Shown piece after piece: positions 57,976 through 64,000 of a stretch of 64,000 bases of DNA. The notes beneath the pieces were generated by a model. That model had not been told where the DNA came from, did no database searches, and was given only the letters and a program-made list of their open reading frames with translations. Source of the stretch: Protonemura montana (Eukaryota > Arthropoda > Insecta > Plecoptera > Nemouridae); the NCBI GenBank assembly GCA_947568835.1, contig OX387610.1:1056501-1120500 (forward strand), given 5' to 3'. Position 1 is the stretch's first letter. Every line of letters begins with the position of its first letter. A program made the position numbers and the translations under genes.

Positions 57976-58461
57976 TTATAACCGATTTGTAAGCAAACTT
58001 AGCATCAGTTGGTTCCACTTTTTCCACGTGATAACCGGAAAATTCTCACAACCCAACCAAACAGTCTCAAACTTTTCAAACATGCCCAGAATTTTCCGAT
58101 ACACACAAAAACACACCATTATCCGAGTATTTTTTATCCTAAAAGAAACTTCAAACGTATAGGACTCACAATTACTATCCCCTATGTGTGCATCTCTCCA
58201 GCCAAACAAAGCTACATTTCCAATAGTATACCCGCGAAACATATCATGTACCGCCTTTGAAAATGCAAAACAAAATTTCAAACCACCATTTCTAATATTA
58301 AATCCAGTAAGCTTGTGTATCTGAACGACGATCGTCCATTTTGAGGAAAATCCCTGTGGTGTCGTTTGGGTTACAAAACAGAAGGAGTTTCCTCTATAAT
58401 ATCGGTGAAGCCTGTCGTTTCTTTGCTCGCCTAGAGGCTTAATTAGGGGAATAACTAGCAT
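57976..58461 (-). CDS. Unrecognised 161-codon open frame (doubtful)
   Basis: An uninterrupted minus-strand frame from ATG at 58461 to TAA at 57976, longer than expected for chance in ordinary DNA of this composition. It encodes segments such as NVALFGWRDAHIGDSNCESY and KKWNQLMLSLLTNRL. I recognise no domain, signal peptide or clear membrane segment. Competing plus-strand frames of 68 and 83 codons overlap its 3' half. It sits about 50 bp from a TIR element. It may be a single-exon gene, part of an exon, or chance. Confidence 0.22.
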   Translation of the reverse strand: MLVIPLIKPLGEQRNDRLHRYYRGNSFCFVTQTTPQGFSSKWTIVVQIHKLTGFNIRNGGLKFCFAFSKAVHDMFRGYTIGNVALFGWRDAHIGDSNCESYTFEVSFRIKNTRIMVCFCVYRKILGMFEKFETVWLGCENFPVITWKKWNQLMLSLLTNRL

Positions 58462-59567
58462 GATTAAAGTTAGCCCTGAAGTGAGGGAATCGTTCTAGTT
58501 GGGTAGTTGGGGTTGATATTTTGTCAAGATGATCCTCTGCGGCTTGTACGGTGGTTGACAAGCTTTTGTGAGGGGAACGACAACAATAGAAGGCTAATCA
58601 CATTGTGTTCCGGATCCTCGACATATTAGGGGCTGCTCGTATAATTCTTTCCACCTATCGAACATGACAAGGTGGCGACAGGGTTGGAGTTTTTTTTTTT
58701 AATTAGTTTTCAAGAGGAATCCTTTGTAATGCCGCATGTTTTTGGTATTACAATGGGTTTATATAAAAGCGGGAACGGCTTGCGGTTCTGTCTATCAAGT
58801 TGAAAAGTCGGCGCGATTGTAAATATCAAGTTTATAAAAATGCGAATTCTTGTTGAATTAACTAATAAACTACGGATGTGTGCCAACAAAAGCGATTCGA
58901 AAAAACGACCGAGCGCAAATTTGTCGGAAAAGCATTCAATTTACAATTTATCTTTGCTACATAAATTCTACAGAGAGTTTTATTTGCGAGTAGAACTTTT
59001 ATTAAAAAGCTTGTATCTCTTGTGGCAAATGCCACGTATGCATTATTCAACTTTTATTCGGTGGAACAAAAATATATGATATGAATTAAACAGAATTAAC
59101 CATATCTCACATTATTTCTATGAAAATAAAACAAAACGACACTTTTAGATAAAAGAGAGCAATAACCCCTTAATTTGTAAGATAGTCAGTCAAAGCTGGA
59201 ACATGTAAACCCGTTAACATTTTCATTACATGTTGTTAAAACTCTGACACATTCAACGTTCAATTCAGCTGCTTGCAACCCGTCATTCCTTTGAAACTCT
59301 TGCATTTACTGCTCGCATGTACCGAATTGTCGCCCAAATTATACACAATTGCTGCAATGACTCGAGCATTAACGAACATGCTTTTATGCCAAACCTAAAA
59401 GATGATAATCCTGCTAGCAGGTGCCGTTGTGATAACGTCACTGCGTCATAGCGTCGTATCAAACTAAACTACAAAATAACAACAGTCTGACAAAACTATG
59501 TTTGCAGAAATAAATTCAAGACAAGTTTTTGATGAAATGTTTATAACTGTTGCTGACTGTAACATAG
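58462..59567. other. Unique sequence, no gene recognised
   Basis: A 79-codon plus frame (58840-59079) and its minus counterpart show no domain. AT-rich. Confidence 0.3.
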
Positions 59568-60172
59568 GTCCTCGTGAGATCACCGATGTTAAGCAACACT
59601 GCACTGGGTCAGGTATTGGATGGGTGACCATCATACACATGACCAGTTCTGTTCGGGAGAGAGGTTGGAGGGATGAAAGTTAAGCAACACTGCGCTGAGT
59701 CAGGTATTGCATGGGTGACCATCATACACATGACCAGTTCTGTTCGGGTGAGAGGTTGGAGGGATGAAAGTTTAGCAACACTGCGCTGAGTCAGGTATTG
59801 GATGGGTGACCATCATACACATGACCAGTTCTGTTCGGTAGAGAGGTTGGAGGGATGAGAGTTAAGCAACACTGCGCTGGGTCAGGTATTGAATGGGTGA
59901 CCATCATACACATGACCAGTTCTGTTCGGGAGAGAGGTTGGAGGGATGAAAGTTAAGCAACACTGCGCTGGGTCAGGTATTGGATGGGTGACCATCATAC
60001 ACATGACCAGTTCTGTTTGGGAGAGAGGTTGGAGGGATGAAAGTTAAGCAACACTGCGCTAAGTCAGATATTGGATGGGTGACCACCGAACGGTTTGGCG
60101 TGTTGGAAACACTGGTCCTCTTGAGATCACCGAAGTTAAGCAACACTGCACTGGGTCAGGTATTGGATGGTA
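59568..60172 (+). mobile_element. 5S-derived SINE: six tandem heads followed by a fresh, truncated head
   Basis: Begins TCCTCGTGAGATCACCGATG, so the first unit retains more of the 5S than internal units. Six 91-bp units have box A at about 59588, 59679, 59770, 59861, 59952 and 60043. At 60083 the array switches into a new 5' head (CCGAACGGTTTGGCGTGTTG) that stops at GGATGG near 60170. No SINE body follows. The layout looks like one head array with a second SINE start fused to it. Confidence 0.88.
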
Positions 60173-60438
60173 TTGTATTGGGTATTGGTTTTTAGATGTT
60201 CTGTTTCTCCATGCTATCCAGTCATGGGATAAGGTTGACTATCAGAGCAGTCGCTTAGAGAATGTTGTCTGGAATTCGTGAAGTTCTTCAACGTTGAACT
60301 AGAATGCAAAGTTTTCTGCTATTTTCTTCATACTTCGTCGACCACATTACACTGGTGGTAACTCGCTGGAAAAGTGTGTCCCAAAAGAAACTGTTTGCAT
60401 CAGTTGAACGATGTTTACCTTTGTAACAAGGCGGTCTG
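60173..60438. other. Unique spacer
   Basis: No feature recognised beyond a short TATTGGATGG/TATTGTATTGGG microrepeat at the SINE break. Confidence 0.3.
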
Positions 60439-60510
60439 TATTTACCTGATGATGGGGAGGGGAAGGGGTAAGTGACACCTGACAGGATGGACACAAATCA
60501 AACCAAAACC
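60439..60510 (+). repeat. Solitary diverged relative of the 118-bp satellite unit
   Basis: CCTGATGATGGGGAGGGGAA, GGGGTAAGTGACACCTGACA and GGATGGACACAAATCAAACC match the satellite's TGATGGGAAGGGGTGGGG..., GACACCTGACAAGATGGACA and TGAATCGAAC in order, with the roughly 45-bp middle part of the unit missing. It lies 6 kb from the array. Confidence 0.55.
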
Positions 60511-61490
60511 GTCATAATTAAAAATTATTATGAATTCAGCTGACATTTTGGGATACACTTTGTTCGATTCAGAAAATTGCAAATTGCAAAAAATATCATT
60601 GTTAACTTAAAATAAACTTGATTACTAGGTTTTTATCGTTTAAAACATGGCCAAGGTATTTGTACAAAAACTGGTCTAAAATCACCGAAGGACACTTTCG
60701 TTTTACCCGATTTTATGAAACTGGCTCTAAATTATCTGGCCGAACAACATTACCAAACTCTCATCGACAAATGCCTATCAAATAGTTTGCAAAGTTTGAC
60801 AAGTCTGTTAGGAAAGTTTCGCCAGGCAGATATATGTAAGTTTGCGAAAACTTAGCTCGAGCAATCTCGGTTATCATTACCATTCTCATATGAGTACGCG
60901 TTTGCTATCCCGGCAAGGAAACTAGAGTTAAAGCTAGAGTTAAAGCTAGAGTTAAAGCTGGAGTTAAACGATGTAGTACTATCTGGATTTTAGCTTGTAA
61001 TAACTACAATTGCTTTCATACTATTCTCTGATTTTAATCTTAATTTATGTTGTGATACGAGTGAGATTCAAACACAAAACATATGTGGATTGTCATTTCC
61101 ATGAAACGGTGGTGTGGGATTATAAATCAAATAAATTACATGCATAAAGAGACTTATTTACCTGTGAAAACCAACTAATAAATCATAATGTTTACTGGAA
61201 ACTGCATTAGACAGGGAATTTTATGCAAATTGACAATTTCTAACCGAAATTCTTGAATATATGGGAGATTTGATACAAACTGAAAGGGGTTAAAATATTC
61301 AGCGGAATATTCTAGATCTGAAAGGAAATAATGAAACAGAATGAAAAGGTAATGGAAGAAATTGTTGGAATCATCTGATCTTTTTAAAAACTATGCAAAG
61401 AAAAGATTAATTATCTTGGATCACAGAAAGATTAAAATTATCTGAAAATAAAATACCCAGCGCATTGTAAGTGTCTGCAATTTAATCGAT
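60511..61490. other. Unique AT-rich sequence with a small 12-bp repeat
   Basis: AGAGTTAAAGCT occurs four times in tandem at 60923-60967. No gene is seen. Confidence 0.45.
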
Positions 61491-63897
61491 TTTGTCAGGA
61501 GAATCAGTGATCTTTGCAAAAACCCAAACGCAGTGGGGACACCCTCGTTAGAACTCGATAACTCAGTTCAATTAGTGATTCTGTCAGGAGAATCAGTGAT
61601 CTTTGCAAAAACCCAAACGCACTGGGGACACCCTCGTTAGAACTCGATAACTCAGTTCAATCAGTGATTCTGTCAGGAGAATCAGTGATCTTTGCAAAAA
61701 CCCAAACGCACTGGGGACACCCTCGTTAGAACTCGATAACTCAGTTCAATCAGTGATTCTGTCAGGAGAATCAGTGATCTTTGCAAAAACCCAAACACAC
61801 TGGGGACACCCTCGTTAGAACTCGATAACTCAGTTCAATCAGTGATTCTGTCAGGAGAATCAGTGATCTTTGCAAAAACCCAAACACACTGGGGACACCC
61901 TCGTTAGAACTCGATAACTCAGTTCAATTAGTGATTTTGTCAGGAGAATCAGTGATCTTTGCAAACACCCAAACGCACTGGGGACACCCTCGTTAGAACT
62001 CGATAACTCAGTTCAATTAGCGATTTTGTCAGGAGAATCAATGATCTTTGCAAAAACCCAAACACACTGGGGACACCCTCGTTAGAACTCGATAACTCAG
62101 TTCAATTAGCGATTTTGTCAGGAGAATCAATGATCTTTGCAAAAACCCAAACGCACTGGGGACACCCTCGTTAGAACTCGATAACTCAGTTCAATTAGTG
62201 ATTCTGTCAGGAGAATCAGTGATCTTTGCAAAAACCCAAACACACTGGGGACACCCTCGTTAGAACTCGATAACTCAGTTCAATTAGCGATTCTGTCAGG
62301 AGAATCAGTGATCTTTGCAAAAACCCAAACACACTGGGGACACCCTCGTTAGAACTCGATAACTCAGTTCAATTAGCGATTCTGTCAGGAGAATCAATGA
62401 TCTTTGCAAAAACCCAAACACACTGGGGACACCCTCGTTAGAACTCGATAACTCAGTTCAATCAGTGATTTTGTCAGGAGAATCAGTGATCTTTGCAAAA
62501 ACCCAAACACACTGGGGACACCCTCGTTAGAACTCGATAACTCAGTTCAATTAGCGATTCTGTCAGGAGAATCAATGATCTTTGCAAAAACCCAAACACA
62601 CTGGGGACACCCTCGTTAGAACTCGATAACTCAGTTCAATTAGTGATTCTGTCAGGAGAATCAGTGATCTTTGCAAAAACCCAAACACACTGGGGACACC
62701 CTCGTTAGAACTCGATAACTCAGTTCAATTAGCGATTCTGTCAGGAGAATCAATGATCTTTGCAAAAACCCAAACACACTGGGGACACCCTCGTTAGAAC
62801 TCGATAACTCAGTTCAATTAGTGATTTTGTCAGGAGAATCAGTGATCTTTGCAAAAACCCAAACACACTGGGGACACCCTCGTTAGAACTCGATAACTCA
62901 GTTCAATTAGCGATTCTGTCAGGAGAATCAGTGATCTTTGCAAAAACCCAAACACACTGGGGACACCCTCGTTAGAACTCGATAACTCAGTTCAATCAGT
63001 GATTTTGTCAGGAGAATCAGTGATCTTTGCAAAAACCCAAACACACTGGGGACACCCTCGTTAGAACTCGATAACTCAGTTCAATTAGCGATTCTGTCAG
63101 GAGAATCAATGATCTTTGCAAAAACCCAAACACACTAGGGACACCCTCGTTAGAACTCGATAACTCAGTTCAATCAGTGATTTTGTCAGGAGAATCAGTG
63201 ATCTTTGCAAAAACCCAAACACACTGGGGACACCCTCGTTAGAACTCGATAACTCAGTTCAATCAGTGATTCTGTCAGGAGAATCAGTGATCTTTGCAAA
63301 AACCCAAACACACTGGGGACACCCTCGTTAGAACTCGATAACTCAGTTCAATTAGTGATTCTGTCAGGAGAATCAGTGATCTTTGCAAAAACCCAAACAC
63401 ACTGGGGACACCCTCGTTAGAACTCGATAACTCAGTTCAATCAGTGATTTTGTCAGGAGAATCAGTGATCTTTGCAAAAACCCAAACACACTGGGGACAC
63501 CCTCGTTAGAACTCGATAACTCAGTTCAATTAGCGATTCTGTCAGGAGAATCAATGATCTTTGCAAAAACCCAAACACACTGGGGACACCCTCGTTAGAA
63601 CTCGATAACTCAGTTCAATCAGTGATTTTGTCAGGAGAATCAGTGATCTTTGCAAAAACCCAAACACACTGGGGACACCCTCGTTAGAACTCGATAACTC
63701 AGTTCAATTAGCGATTCTGTCAGGAGAATCAATGATCTTTGCAAAAACCCAAACACACTGGGGACACCCTCGTTAGAACTCGATAACTCAGTTCAATCAG
63801 TGATTCTGTCAGGAGAATCAGTGATCTTTGCAAAAACCCAAACACACTGGGGACACCCTCGTTAGAACTCGATAACTCAGTTCAATCAGTGATTCTG
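61491..63897. repeat. 89-bp satellite-like array, 27 copies
   Basis: Unit TTTGTCAGGAGAATCAGTGA, TCTTTGCAAAAACCCAAACA, CACTGGGGACACCCTCGTTA, GAACTCGATAACTCAGTTCA, ATTAGTGAT. From about 62370 onward, units with GCGATTCTG...CAATGATC tend to alternate with units carrying CAGTGATTTTG...CAGTGATC, a tendency toward a 178-bp dimer. No frame is coding. Confidence 0.97.
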
Positions 63898-63945
63898 ATT
63901 TAAAAAATCAGTGGTTAATACTGACTTAAAGACTGAATTGAAAGT

Positions 63946-63975
63946 TTTATTATTATTATTATTATTTATTATTTA
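63946..63975. repeat. ATT microsatellite at window end
   Basis: A TTATTATTATTATT run is followed by AAACCGTCTCAAAAATTGGTG. The last 15 bp resemble CCTCTCAAAAATTGATACCC, which precedes the tRNA-like head of SINE family 1 at 31316, so another copy may begin just beyond the window. Confidence 0.5.
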
Positions 63976-64000
63976 ACTAAAACCGTCTCAAAAATTGGTG

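Overview
This looks like an intron- and repeat-rich animal genome, most likely an arthropod and plausibly a crustacean. The basis is a secreted Endonuclease_NS-family nuclease of the type found in arthropod guts and hepatopancreas (shrimp DNase / insect dsRNase group), exons of an allatotropin/orexin-receptor-like neuropeptide GPCR, canonical GT-AG introns, 5S-derived and tRNA-derived SINEs, a LINE fragment and non-autonomous DNA transposons. No bacterial gene organisation, rRNA operon or CRISPR is present. Assignment below arthropod level is inference.

Only two protein-coding loci can be supported well. A two-exon nuclease gene (68-143 joined to 1143-2305, + strand) reads as a complete, catalytically intact 412-residue secreted enzyme. 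A minus-strand GPCR gene contributes two consecutive exons, 21234-21381 (TM3 to TM4) and 11220-11477 (second extracellular loop to TM5). Their reading frames join perfectly across a 9.76 kb intron; the remaining exons are not visible. A few further open frames (32.2 kb, 42.8 kb, 54.4 kb, 58.0 kb) are unrecognised and given low confidence.

Roughly 40% of the window (about 25 kb) is tandem repeat. Non-coding minisatellites have units of 54 bp (0.3-0.9 kb), 41 bp (10.7-11.2 kb), 86 bp (13.5-16.8 kb), 52 bp tRNA-like (21.4-22.1 and 31.3-32.0 kb), 31/32 bp (26.2-27.6 kb), 26 bp (33.8-35.0 kb), 114 bp (36.6-39.0 kb), 43 bp (43.4-45.2 kb), 118 bp (46.8-54.3 kb) and 89 bp (61.5-63.9 kb). Long open frames across the 26-, 31/32-, 43- and 118-bp arrays are artefacts of stop-poor units and are not genes. 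Several arrays have higher-order structure (blocks of 4, 5, 16 or 18 units re-duplicated).

The most interesting theme is that several arrays are visibly made out of SINEs. A 5S rRNA-derived SINE occurs about nine times; in different copies its 91-bp promoter-bearing head is present 1, 2, 3, 6 or 14 times in tandem, and in one copy a different 36-bp internal segment is repeated 9 times. An unrelated tRNA-derived SINE has its tRNA-like head expanded to about 13 copies of 52 bp at two sites. A third SINE is seen side by side in an unexpanded form (25.86-26.02 kb) and with its body expanded about 42-fold (26.2-27.6 kb). In each case the expanded unit is bounded by short direct repeats already present in the parent element, so the window shows seed and product of SINE-to-satellite conversion. 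Other mobile DNA includes a 423-bp foldback element with 177-bp arms and two relatives, and a roughly 540-bp TIR element present as two near-complete inverted copies plus one truncated copy.
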